Shown piece after piece: positions 6,796-14,074 of a stretch of 20,727 nt of DNA (positions are counted from its first letter, which is position 1; each line of letters opens with the position of its first letter). The notes under the pieces were generated by a model. The model was given only the letters and a program-made list of their open reading frames with translations. It was not told where the DNA came from and did not search any database. The stretch comes from Mxb001 sp046046455. Lineage in GTDB: Bacteria; Actinomycetota; Actinomycetes; S36-B12. The stretch spans positions 1-20,727 of the forward strand of contig JBJOJS010000045.1 of assembly GCA_046046455.1 (NCBI GenBank). The letters run 5' to 3'. Both the position numbers and the translations under genes were made by a program.

Positions 6796-9267
6796 GTGGC
6801 ATCCCTGCCTGCACGGGCGCGCGTCGTCATCGTCGGAGGAGGTTCGATCGGCTGCTCGATCGCCTATCACCTCACCAAGCTCGGCGTGAGCGATGTCCTG
6901 CTGCTGGAGAAGCACGCCCTGACCGCCGGCACCACATGGCATGCCGCAGGACTCATCACCAGCGCGGGCTTCCATGACGAGACGTCGCTGTGGATGGCGC
7001 GCTACTCGCGTGATCTCTACGAGCGACTCGAGGACGAGACCGGCCATTCCACGGGATTCCGCCCCGTCGGGCACCTCTCCGTCACCCGCAACCCCGAGCG
7101 ACTCGAGGCGATCGTGCGGGAGCGCGACTTCCAAGTGGGCTTCGGCGTCCCCAATGAGCTCGTGACGCCCGACGAGATCGCCGAGCTCTTCCCCCTGGCC
7201 AAGGTCGACGACCTCATCGGAGGCTCCTACGTCGCCGACGAGGGCCGCGCTGATCCCGTCGGAGTCGCGACAGCGCTGGCCAAGGGGGCGAAGACCGGCG
7301 GAGCGACCATCGTCGAGGGCGTCCGCGTCACGGGCTTCATCACCGCGCCTCCCACGCAGTCCGGCGGCCGTCCGCGCATCACCGGAGTGCGGACCGACGC
7401 GGGTGACGTCGAGGCGGAGGTCGTCGTACTCGCGGCGGGCCTGTGGACCCGTCAGCTCGCCGCGACGATCGGGGTGGACGTGCCGCTCCAGGCGGCCGAG
7501 CACTACTACCTGCTCACCGAGCCGGTCGAGGGCATCCACCGCGATCTGCCGATCATCGAGGAGCTCGACTGCTACGGCTACTTCCGCGAGGAGGGCGGCG
7601 GCATGCTCGTCGGTCTCTTCGAGCCGGTGGGTGCCGCGTGGCATCCCGAGGGAGCGCCGGAAGACTTCGCCTTCGGCACCATCCCCCCGGACTGGGAGCG
7701 GATGACGCCGTTCCTCGAGAAGGCGATGGCGCGCATCCCGTCACTCGATTCCGCCGGCATCCGCACGTTCTTCTGCGGTCCGGAGAGCTTCACCGCAGAC
7801 GTCGCCCCGATGCTCGGTCCGACGCCCGAAATGCACGGACTGTGGGTGGCTGCCGGACTCAACTCACTGGGCATCCTCCAGGCAGGTGGGGTGGGCAGTC
7901 TCATGGCGGCGTGGATCGTCGACGGATCCTGCCCGGTCGACATCGCGCACTACACCGTCGAGCGGGCGACATCGGTCGAGAACACCCGTCGCTTCCGGTC
8001 CGAGCGCATCGTCGAGCAGCTCGGCGTGCTCTTCGGCGATGGGAGCTATCCGACATTCCACAATCACACGGCGCGCGACATCCGCAACTCCCCGCTGCAC
8101 GACGTGTGGGTGGCCCATCGCGCCCATTTCGCGGTGTCCGCCGGATGGGAGTTCGTCGAGTGGTTCTACCCTGCTGGCGAGCCGGAGCGCGAGATCCCCA
8201 TGACGTGGGGACGCGGCTTCTGGACTCCGTGGGTCGCCGAGGAGCATCGCACCGTGCGCGAGGCCGTCGGTGCCATGGACATGACACTGATGTCGAAGTT
8301 CCTCGTCCAGGGACCCGACGCGGCGGTCGTGCTCGATCGACTGAGTGCGAATGCCGTGGCGGGTGACATCGGCGCCGTCACCTACACGCAGTGGTGCAAT
8401 GACAAGGGTGGTATCGAGGCGGACCTCACCGTCACGCGCCTCGCCGAGGACCGCTTCATGGTGATCGTCTCCGACATCAGCCATCGCCGCGTCGAGCGCA
8501 TGATCCGCGACGAGGTCCGCGCGGGGGAGTTCGCCACGGTGACGGACATGACCTCGGCGTACTGCCTGCTCACCATCCAGGGGCCGCTCTCACGCGAACT
8601 CCTCCAGCGGGTGAGCCCCGATGACCTCTCCGAGGAAGCCTTCCCCTATCTCACGGCGCGCGAGATCGAGATCGGCTACTCGCGTCTCACAGCGCTACGC
8701 GTGACCTACGTCGGCGAGCTGGGCTTCGAACTCCTCATCCCCAGCGATCAGGCACGTTCGGTGTGGCGGGTGCTCGAGGAGGCCGGTGGCGACCTGGGCT
8801 TCCGCCCCGTCGGCCTGGCCGCCATGCACGGGCTACGCCTGGAGAAGGCCTACCGCGATTACGGCGTCGACATCGACGTCACGGACACGCCCGTGTCGGC
8901 GGGGTTGTCCTTCGCGGTGGCCTGGGACAAGCCCACGGAGTTCCGTGGCAGGGCCGCGCTCGAGGGTCTGCGCTCCGATCGGACGTCGCGCCTGGTCCCC
9001 GTGCGCATCGATGACCCGGGCCCGCTCCTGCACGGAGGCGAAGGGGTCTACAAGGACGGTGCGTGGGTTGGCTACGTCCAGGTGGGCGGCTTCGGGCACA
9101 CGCTTGGCACCTCCGTCGGTCTCGCCACTGTCGAGAACGCCGATGGGGTGACAGCCGACTGGCTGGCCAGCGGTGGCTTCCAGGTCGTCATCAACGGCAC
9201 GTCGTACCCAGCGACCCTGCAATTCGCACCCTTCTACGACCCCGGGCGCACCCGGGTGCGCGGCTGA
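6796..9267 (+). CDS. FAD-dependent dimethylglycine/sarcosine dehydrogenase-like protein with C-terminal GcvT domain
   Basis: 823-aa cytoplasmic flavoprotein of the DMGDH/SARDH family, at the family's normal length of about 800-860 aa. Residues 9-375 form the FAD-binding DAO domain with dinucleotide motif VIVGGGSIG (11-19). AGTTWHAAG contains H49, at the position of the His that carries covalent FAD in DMGDH and dimethylglycine oxidase. A bridging FAO_M segment follows (about 380-435). The C-terminal half is an aminomethyltransferase-like, folate-binding GCV_T plus GCV_T_C region (about 438-815), beginning near RNSPLHDVWVAHRAHF and containing AMDMTLMSKFLVQGPDA. Family members oxidise an N-methyl group and pass the one-carbon unit to tetrahydrofolate. 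Following the Rieske enzyme and importer, it probably handles the di- or monomethylated product. GTG at 6796 was chosen for its Shine-Dalgarno and correct length. Confidence 0.9.
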   Translation: MASLPARARVVIVGGGSIGCSIAYHLTKLGVSDVLLLEKHALTAGTTWHAAGLITSAGFHDETSLWMARYSRDLYERLEDETGHSTGFRPVGHLSVTRNPERLEAIVRERDFQVGFGVPNELVTPDEIAELFPLAKVDDLIGGSYVADEGRADPVGVATALAKGAKTGGATIVEGVRVTGFITAPPTQSGGRPRITGVRTDAGDVEAEVVVLAAGLWTRQLAATIGVDVPLQAAEHYYLLTEPVEGIHRDLPIIEELDCYGYFREEGGGMLVGLFEPVGAAWHPEGAPEDFAFGTIPPDWERMTPFLEKAMARIPSLDSAGIRTFFCGPESFTADVAPMLGPTPEMHGLWVAAGLNSLGILQAGGVGSLMAAWIVDGSCPVDIAHYTVERATSVENTRRFRSERIVEQLGVLFGDGSYPTFHNHTARDIRNSPLHDVWVAHRAHFAVSAGWEFVEWFYPAGEPEREIPMTWGRGFWTPWVAEEHRTVREAVGAMDMTLMSKFLVQGPDAAVVLDRLSANAVAGDIGAVTYTQWCNDKGGIEADLTVTRLAEDRFMVIVSDISHRRVERMIRDEVRAGEFATVTDMTSAYCLLTIQGPLSRELLQRVSPDDLSEEAFPYLTAREIEIGYSRLTALRVTYVGELGFELLIPSDQARSVWRVLEEAGGDLGFRPVGLAAMHGLRLEKAYRDYGVDIDVTDTPVSAGLSFAVAWDKPTEFRGRAALEGLRSDRTSRLVPVRIDDPGPLLHGGEGVYKDGAWVGYVQVGGFGHTLGTSVGLATVENADGVTADWLASGGFQVVINGTSYPATLQFAPFYDPGRTRVRG

Positions 9268-9285
9268 CATGGCAGGCTGGCACCC

Positions 9286-9765
9286 GTGACCACGACCCCC
9301 GGCACCTGGACGATCGAGCCCGGCAGCCCCATCACGCTGCAGACCCATGACTTCCCCACCTCGCTCGAGGTGAGTGCTCCGGTGACGGGAGGTGGGCTGC
9401 ACGTCGCGAAGTCCACCGTGCGCCTGCGCATCGAGATGTCGCTGGAGAAGCTCAAGGCCTCCAACTTCCTCATGCAGGGAGCCGCACGTGCGCTCATCAA
9501 GCGCTTCGATGGTGACCTGCTGGTCTTCGAGGCGGAGGGTGCGGCCGCGCATCATCCCTGGACCGTGTCGGGCAATGCGAAGGCCGGCCAGGTAGACGTG
9601 CCCATGTCGGTGGATGCCACCCCCCAACCAGGAGATGACCCGAGCACGCTCCTGCTGGGCGGGTCGGTGACGATGAACGACATCTCGATCCCCATCCCGG
9701 GCCTGAGCGGGATCTCGAGCGTCACCTTCAGTCTCGAAGGCTCCGTGGGCCTGCGCGCCGGCTGA
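9286..9765 (+). CDS. Hypothetical protein, weakly YceI-like beta-rich fold
   Basis: 159 aa starting at GTG 9286, 18 bp after the flavoprotein stop. It has no signal peptide, membrane segment or cysteines. The pattern of alternating hydrophobic residues is mostly beta-strand. The opening TWTIEPGSPITLQTHDF, a central HHPWTVSGNAKAG, and the closing SSVTFSLEGSVGL loosely resemble the YceI-like lipocalin superfamily, but no motif is decisive. A CAGGCT element 7 nt before GTG resembles the leaderless promoters elsewhere but lacks the first T. It could be the last gene of the methylated-amine operon or an independent gene. The family assignment is a guess; that it is coding is supported by strong third-position GC and tight packing. 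Confidence 0.6.
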   Translation: MTTTPGTWTIEPGSPITLQTHDFPTSLEVSAPVTGGGLHVAKSTVRLRIEMSLEKLKASNFLMQGAARALIKRFDGDLLVFEAEGAAAHHPWTVSGNAKAGQVDVPMSVDATPQPGDDPSTLLLGGSVTMNDISIPIPGLSGISSVTFSLEGSVGLRAG

Positions 9766-9785
9766 TTCGAAGGGCGCGCCCCTAG

Positions 9786-9811
9786 CCATCGCTCGCGCGC
9801 TCCCGCGATGG
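9786..9811. terminator. Hairpin after the 9286-9765 gene
   Basis: CCATCGC (9786-9792) and GCGATGG (9805-9811) form a perfect 7-bp stem with a 12-nt loop, 21 bp past the stop of the plus-strand gene. There is no T-run after it, as is common for actinobacterial terminators. It lies in the gap between convergent genes, so termination is the natural role. Confidence 0.4.
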
Positions 9812-9841
9812 GGCATACATCGGCGAGTCCGTTGCAGATCG

Positions 9842-9896
9842 GCTGAACTTCGGGACGAAAACGACGTCCCGTGGAGCTTTCGTCCCCAAGTTCGGC
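9842..9896. repeat. Long imperfect inverted repeat between convergent genes
   Basis: The arms are 9842-9862 and 9876-9896, each 21 nt, matching at 18 of 21 positions in inverted orientation, with a 13-nt loop (9863-9875). Core complementary blocks are GGGACGAAA and TTTCGTCCC. Inside it a competing perfect 7-bp hairpin can form: CGGGACG (9851-9857) with CGTCCCG (9865-9871). It is 16 bp beyond the stop of the minus-strand membrane-protein gene. It may be a bidirectional terminator, or a dispersed intergenic repeat of the BIME or miniature-element kind. Only one copy is present in this window. Confidence 0.55.
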
Positions 9897-9911
9897 ATTG
9901 CTCGCCGGTTC

Positions 9912-10418
9912 CTAACCGCCGAAGATGACCTTGGCGAGCAGGACCGCGATGCCAATCGAGGCATCCAGCAGGCCGATTCCCACGGCGCGCAGCCATGATC
10001 GCCCCTCCCGGCGAGCGCCCACGAGGCCGACGACGAAGAGCACGGCGATGAGCATGACGAGAGTCACGAGTACCTCGCCGGCGAGGTCCATGCCGAAGAT
10101 TCCTGAGACGATGAACGCCCCGATGGCCAGCCCCCCGACGACGACCACGGCGGCGGCGTTGCGCAGCTCTTCTCGCCACTCCTCGCGTGACGGGGGCTTG
10201 CGATGGACCAGGCGGTGCGCGGCGACCGATGCCCACAGGTGGGCCACGGCCACCGTCACCGTCGTGGCGATGATGATGACGGTGAGCTCGGCCTCGTCGA
10301 CGAAGAGGCCCTTCCAGCTCGCTGCAGCGATGACGCCGAGCAGGGTGATCGCGGCGTAGATGGCCAGTGTGTACTCACTGAGCCGCTGTCGCTCCGACAC
10401 GACGGGAGCGTCCTTCAT
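9912..10418 (-). CDS. Predicted 5-TM integral membrane protein, unknown function
   Basis: 168 aa with about five hydrophobic segments at residues 15-35, 45-68, 87-108, 113-134 and 143-165. A charged cytoplasmic-type loop with RKPPSREEWREEL lies at 73-85. A histidine-bearing region (AHLWASVAAHRLVHRK, 59-74) ends the second helix. No known catalytic or transport motif was recognised. Its ATG (10418) overlaps the TGA of the helicase gene as ATGA, so it is translationally coupled to that gene and is probably the last cistron of the M20-helicase operon. A link to DNA repair is unlikely from the protein itself. A long inverted repeat follows its stop. Confidence 0.75.
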   Translation of the reverse strand: MKDAPVVSERQRLSEYTLAIYAAITLLGVIAAASWKGLFVDEAELTVIIIATTVTVAVAHLWASVAAHRLVHRKPPSREEWREELRNAAAVVVVGGLAIGAFIVSGIFGMDLAGEVLVTLVMLIAVLFVVGLVGARREGRSWLRAVGIGLLDASIGIAVLLAKVIFGG

Positions 10419-12070
10419 CCCATCTCCTCGGCCGTGTCGATCTCATCGGCATCGACGATGCGGTAGGCGTAGCCCTGTTCGGCGAGGAAGCGCTGGCGAT
10501 TCTGGGCGAAGTCGGCGTCCACGGTGTCGCGGGAGACAACCGTGTAGAAGCGAGCCCGGCGGCCATCGGCCTTGGGGCGCAGCAGGCGCCCGAGGCGCTG
10601 AGCCTCCTCCTGCCGGGACCCGAAGGATCCGCTCACCTGGATCGCGATGGAGGCCTCGGGCAGATCGACGGAGAAGTTAGCCACCTTGCTCACCACGAGC
10701 ACGCGCTCCTCGCCCTGGCGGAACGCCTCGAAGAGGCGTTCGCGTTCCTTGACCCCGGTCTCGCCGGTGATGGTCGGTGCACCCACGTGCTCGGCGATCT
10801 CGGCGAGCTGGTCGAGGTACTGCCCGATGACGAGGACCTGCTCGTCGGCATGCCGCTCGATGAGCTGCTCGACGAGGCGTGTCTTCTCCGCGGTGGTCGC
10901 CGCGAGTCGATACCGGTCGTCGGGCTCCGCGGTGGCGTAGACCAGGCGCTCGGAGTCGGGGAGGGTCACGCGGACCTCGACGCACTCGGCGGGTGCGATC
11001 CAGCCCTGTGCCTCGACTTCCTTCCACGGCGCGTCGTAGCGCTTCGGACCGATGAGCGTGAAGACATCGCCCTCGCGACCGTCTTCGCGGATGAGGGTCG
11101 CGGTGAGACCGAGGCGCCGCCTGGACTGGATATCGGCGGTGAATCGGAAGATCGGCGCCGGCAGCAGGTGCACCTCGTCATAGATGATGAGGCCCCAGTC
11201 GCGGGTGTCGAAGACCTCGAGATGGGGGAAGACTCCCTTCCGCTTGGTCGTCATCACCTGGTACGTCGCGATCGTGACGGGGCGGATCTCCTTGCGGGCG
11301 CCGGAGTATTCGCCGATCTCGTCCTCGGTGAGGTTGGTGCGCGCGAGGAGCTCGGCCTTCCACTGACGCGCGGAGACGGTGTTGGTGACGAGGATGAGCG
11401 TGGTCGCCTGCGCGCGGGCCATGGCCGCCGCGCCCACGATCGTCTTGCCCGCGCCGCAGGGGAGGACGACGACCCCGGAGCCGCCCGCCCAGAACCCCTC
11501 GACGGCATCGCGCTGGTAGGTGCGCAGGGTCCAACCGTCCTCCGCGAGCTCGATCGGGTGGGCCTCGCCGTCGACGTACCCGGCGTGATCCTCGGCCGGC
11601 CAGCCGAGAGTGAGCAGGACCTGCTTGAGGTGGCCGCGCTCACTCGGGTGGACGAGGACGGTGTCGTCATCTATCCGCGCGCCGACGAGGGGGGCGACCT
11701 TCTTGCTGCGCAGGACCTCCTCGAGCACCGGGCGGTCCGTGGTGCTGAGTACGAGCCCGTGTGCGGGGTGCTTGGCGATGGTGAGTCGGCCGTAGCGGTC
11801 CATGGTCTCGGCGATGTCAACGAGGAGTGCGTGGGGCACGGCGTATCGGGAGTAGGTGAGGAGGATGTCGACCACCTGCTCGGCATCGTGCCCCGCCGCG
11901 CGTGCATTCCAGAGGGCGAGCGGAGTGACGCGGTAGGTGTGGATGTGCTCCGGGGCGCGCTCGAGCTCCGCGAAGGGCGCGATGGCGCGGCGGGCCTCGT
12001 CGGCAGAGGGGTGATCGACCTCGAGGAGGAGCGTCTTATCGCTTTGGACTATGAGCGGACCGTCGGTCAC
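10415..12070 (-). CDS. XPB/Rad25-like (ERCC3-type) superfamily 2 DNA helicase
   Basis: 551 aa, close to the usual size of bacterial XPB (about 540-550 aa; M. tuberculosis Rv0861c). Residues about 10-170 form the N-terminal damage-recognition and helicase-adjacent region. Motif I is PCGAGKT (204-210), motif II DEVH (298-301), motif III GLTAT (321-325). The XPB-specific R-E-D motif is at 328-330. Motif VI is QRLGRLLRP (491-499). These 3'-5' helicases act in nucleotide excision repair and transcription-linked unwinding in eukaryotes and archaea; the bacterial role is less clear. The start GTG at 12070 overlaps the M20 gene's TGA (GTGA), and begins the normal family N-terminus; the frame extends to 12151 but those residues are Arg-rich readthrough of the M20 gene. 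It is translationally coupled to genes on both sides. Confidence 0.95.
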   Translation of the reverse strand: MTDGPLIVQSDKTLLLEVDHPSADEARRAIAPFAELERAPEHIHTYRVTPLALWNARAAGHDAEQVVDILLTYSRYAVPHALLVDIAETMDRYGRLTIAKHPAHGLVLSTTDRPVLEEVLRSKKVAPLVGARIDDDTVLVHPSERGHLKQVLLTLGWPAEDHAGYVDGEAHPIELAEDGWTLRTYQRDAVEGFWAGGSGVVVLPCGAGKTIVGAAAMARAQATTLILVTNTVSARQWKAELLARTNLTEDEIGEYSGARKEIRPVTIATYQVMTTKRKGVFPHLEVFDTRDWGLIIYDEVHLLPAPIFRFTADIQSRRRLGLTATLIREDGREGDVFTLIGPKRYDAPWKEVEAQGWIAPAECVEVRVTLPDSERLVYATAEPDDRYRLAATTAEKTRLVEQLIERHADEQVLVIGQYLDQLAEIAEHVGAPTITGETGVKERERLFEAFRQGEERVLVVSKVANFSVDLPEASIAIQVSGSFGSRQEEAQRLGRLLRPKADGRRARFYTVVSRDTVDADFAQNRQRFLAEQGYAYRIVDADEIDTAEEMG

Positions 12071-13218
12071 GTGGGCTCCCCGGCGAGGATCGCAGCGGTG
12101 AGAGCAGCGACGAGTGCGGTCCTCTCGGGCACGGCGGTAGCACTGGCCCATTCGTGGTCGGCGTGCGCGCCGTCACCCACGGCGCCGAGACCGTCGAGGG
12201 TGGCGACGCCGAGTGCGGCCGTGAAGTTGCCATCACTCGCGCCGCCGACAGCGCGTGCACCGATCGGCCCGAGGCCGAGGTCGGCGGCGCACGCCTCGGC
12301 GAGCCGAGCGAGAGCTGCCCCGGCGGACTCTTCCATGGCAGGCCGGTTGATGCCCCCCGCGATGATCGCGACCCCTGCTTCAGGATGAGACGGGCGCCAG
12401 GCGCGGGCCAGGTCGTCGATGCGCTGCTGCTCGTCGGCGGACCACGCGCGTACGTCGATGCCGATCGCTGCGCGATCAGGGACGGTGTTGTCCGTGACCC
12501 CCGCGCGCGCGGTCGTCGGAGTGACCGTCGTGCCCTTATCGGGATCGGCCCAGGTCACGGCGGTGCGGACCAGATCGGCGGCCTCGACGAGTGAGTTGAT
12601 GCCCTTCTCAGGATCCAGGCCGGCGTGGGCGGCACGCCCGGTGATCTCGACGACGTACCAGGACGTGCCTTTACGTGCGGACTTGAGCTGGCCGTCGATA
12701 GCCGCCTCGAAGACGAGCACGGCTTGGGCTCCACGCGCGGACTCCTCGATGAGGGTGCGGGAAGTGCCCGAGCCGATCTCCTCATCGGTGGTGAGCAGGA
12801 TGCCGACTCCGGCGTCAGGTCCGAGGCCCAGCAGCGCAACGGCACCGATGGCCTGGACCACGCCGGCCTTCATGTCGAAGACTCCGGGACCGCGCAGGCG
12901 GTCGCCGTCGACTGCCCACGGGATCCGCGCCAGGGTGCCGTGCGGCCACACGGTGTCGAGGTGTCCAAGGAGGAGGACGCGGGGCCGATCGGGTCCCCAG
13001 CGCAGGACGGGGCGTCCTCCGTGCTCCTCGATGCGTCCTGGACTGCCCAGCCACGAGTCCATGAGTGCGGAGGCGACATCGAGGCACGCGCGGCACGCCT
13101 CGATGTCGGAGGAGGGCGACTCGGTCTCCACGAGCACCCGAATGGCGTCGATGAGATCGGCCTGGCGCGAGCGCGCCGTCGCGAGGAGGTCCTGGGTCAC
13201 CGACCCATGGTGCCCCAT
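12067..13218 (-). CDS. M20 family metallopeptidase, probable N-acyl-amino acid deacylase
   Basis: About 383 aa from ATG 13218; GTG at 13200 is an equally possible start, and the frame is open to 13362. Zinc-site residues of the M20 family are visible: H86 in LLLGHLDTVWP, bridging D115 in GVFDMKAG, catalytic E146 and ligand E147 in TTDEEIGS, E171 in VFEAA, and H352 in GDGAHADHEWA; D88 is the usual catalytic partner of H86. The dimerisation lid begins near WYVVEITGRAAHAG. There is no signal peptide, so it is cytoplasmic. Family members hydrolyse amide bonds of N-acyl amino acids, desuccinylated substrates or C-terminal glutamates. The divergent neighbours encode a GNAT acyltransferase and an N-acylamino acid racemase homologue, so an N-succinyl-L-amino acid desuccinylase role is inferred. 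It heads an operon with the helicase through a GTGA overlap. Confidence 0.9.
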   Translation of the reverse strand: MGHHGSVTQDLLATARSRQADLIDAIRVLVETESPSSDIEACRACLDVASALMDSWLGSPGRIEEHGGRPVLRWGPDRPRVLLLGHLDTVWPHGTLARIPWAVDGDRLRGPGVFDMKAGVVQAIGAVALLGLGPDAGVGILLTTDEEIGSGTSRTLIEESARGAQAVLVFEAAIDGQLKSARKGTSWYVVEITGRAAHAGLDPEKGINSLVEAADLVRTAVTWADPDKGTTVTPTTARAGVTDNTVPDRAAIGIDVRAWSADEQQRIDDLARAWRPSHPEAGVAIIAGGINRPAMEESAGAALARLAEACAADLGLGPIGARAVGGASDGNFTAALGVATLDGLGAVGDGAHADHEWASATAVPERTALVAALTAAILAGEPT

Positions 13219-13252
13219 CGTGGACGCCGGGGCGCGGCCGGTGCGAGGGGGA

Positions 13253-13264
13253 TAGCGTGTGCTC
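13253..13264 (+). promoter_or_regulatory. Leaderless -10 element deciding the GNAT start
   Basis: TAGCGT at 13253-13258 is followed by 6 nt and then GTG at 13265. An in-frame GTG at 13259 directly abuts the hexamer and could not be on a transcript starting 6-7 nt after it. The element therefore favours 13265, where the protein begins MRIEVADQPDS. Confidence 0.6.
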
Positions 13265-14074
13265 GTGCGCATCGAGGTGGCGGACCAGCCCGACTCGATG
13301 GCCGCCGCACGAGGGATCTTCGATCGGGTGTGGCCAGGCGAGGGGACCCAGGTCACGTCCAATCTGCTGCGCGCACTGATCCACGCGGGCGGCTACTGCA
13401 GCATCGTCCTCGGCGATCACGACGACGTGGTGGGCGCCGCACTGGGCTTCCCCGCCCGTGATCCGTCTCTTCCCGGCGGTGTCTATCTCCACAGCCACAT
13501 GGCAGCGGTCATCGAGGGCCTGCGCGACCAGGGGATCGGCGCGGCCATCAAGCAGCACCAGCGCGCGTGGGCACTCGAGCAGGGCATCCCCGTCGTGTCG
13601 TGGACCTTCGATCCCCTCGTGCGACGCAATGCGCACTTCAACGTCAATCGGCTCGGCGTGGAGGTCGGGGAGTATCACCCCGACTTCTACGGCGTGATGA
13701 CCGATGCCATCAACGCCGGCGACCGCACCGATCGACTCGTCGCCTGGTGGGTCCTCGATTCCGAGCGGGCCCGCGCCGCAGCCGTCGGCGACCTGGCCAT
13801 CCCCGATCACGAGAGCCTGCTGCGCACCGCCCGAGACCTCATCCGGATCGACGAAGGCATGCCGCGCTTCGCGGAAGCACCTGCACCGGGCGAGACGGTG
13901 CTCGTCTCGCTTCCCGATGATGTCGTCAGCCTTCGCCGCGCGGATCCCGAATTGGGGCTGCAGTGGCGTCTGGCCGTGCGCGGGGCGCTCACCTCGGCAT
14001 TCGCCGCCGGGCTGCGCGTGTCCGCGGTCACGTCTGCCGGCGCCTACATCCTGACCCCGCAGGAGGGTTCATGA
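13265..14074 (+). CDS. COG3375-type GNAT acyltransferase (probable amino-acid N-acyl/succinyltransferase)
   Basis: 269 aa, cytoplasmic. The first 140 residues fit the GNAT pattern of the COG3375 family: a LHSHMAAVIEGLRDQGIGAA segment containing the acyl-CoA-binding turn (RDQGIGAA), then WALEQGIPVVSWTFDPLVRRN and AHFNVNRLGVEVGEYHPDFYG, which are highly characteristic. The C-terminal portion is less conserved. COG3375 proteins are commonly encoded next to MenC-type N-acylamino acid racemases; in Geobacillus kaustophilus such a protein was shown to be a succinyl-CoA:D-amino acid N-succinyltransferase. Here the stop overlaps the racemase ATG (ATGA), so the two are coupled. The D-amino acid role is inferred from this context. 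The start is set by the leaderless promoter. Confidence 0.88.
   Translation: MRIEVADQPDSMAAARGIFDRVWPGEGTQVTSNLLRALIHAGGYCSIVLGDHDDVVGAALGFPARDPSLPGGVYLHSHMAAVIEGLRDQGIGAAIKQHQRAWALEQGIPVVSWTFDPLVRRNAHFNVNRLGVEVGEYHPDFYGVMTDAINAGDRTDRLVAWWVLDSERARAAAVGDLAIPDHESLLRTARDLIRIDEGMPRFAEAPAPGETVLVSLPDDVVSLRRADPELGLQWRLAVRGALTSAFAAGLRVSAVTSAGAYILTPQEGS

Noticed and set aside
8833..10236. Long minus-strand open frame (467 codons) opposite the flavoprotein, the 159-aa gene and part of the membrane-protein gene
   Set aside because: It crosses three better-supported genes and an intergenic inverted repeat, and its composition is Arg/Gly/His-rich shadow sequence.
10787..12388. Plus-strand open frame of 533 codons opposite the helicase
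   Set aside because: The helicase has intact motifs on the minus strand; the plus frame shows only Asp/Glu/Val-rich shadow composition and continues into the M20 gene.
13259..13264. GTG at 13259 as start of the GNAT gene
   Set aside because: It directly abuts the TAGCGT -10 hexamer, which would lie upstream of the transcript start; GTG at 13265 has the right 6-nt spacing.
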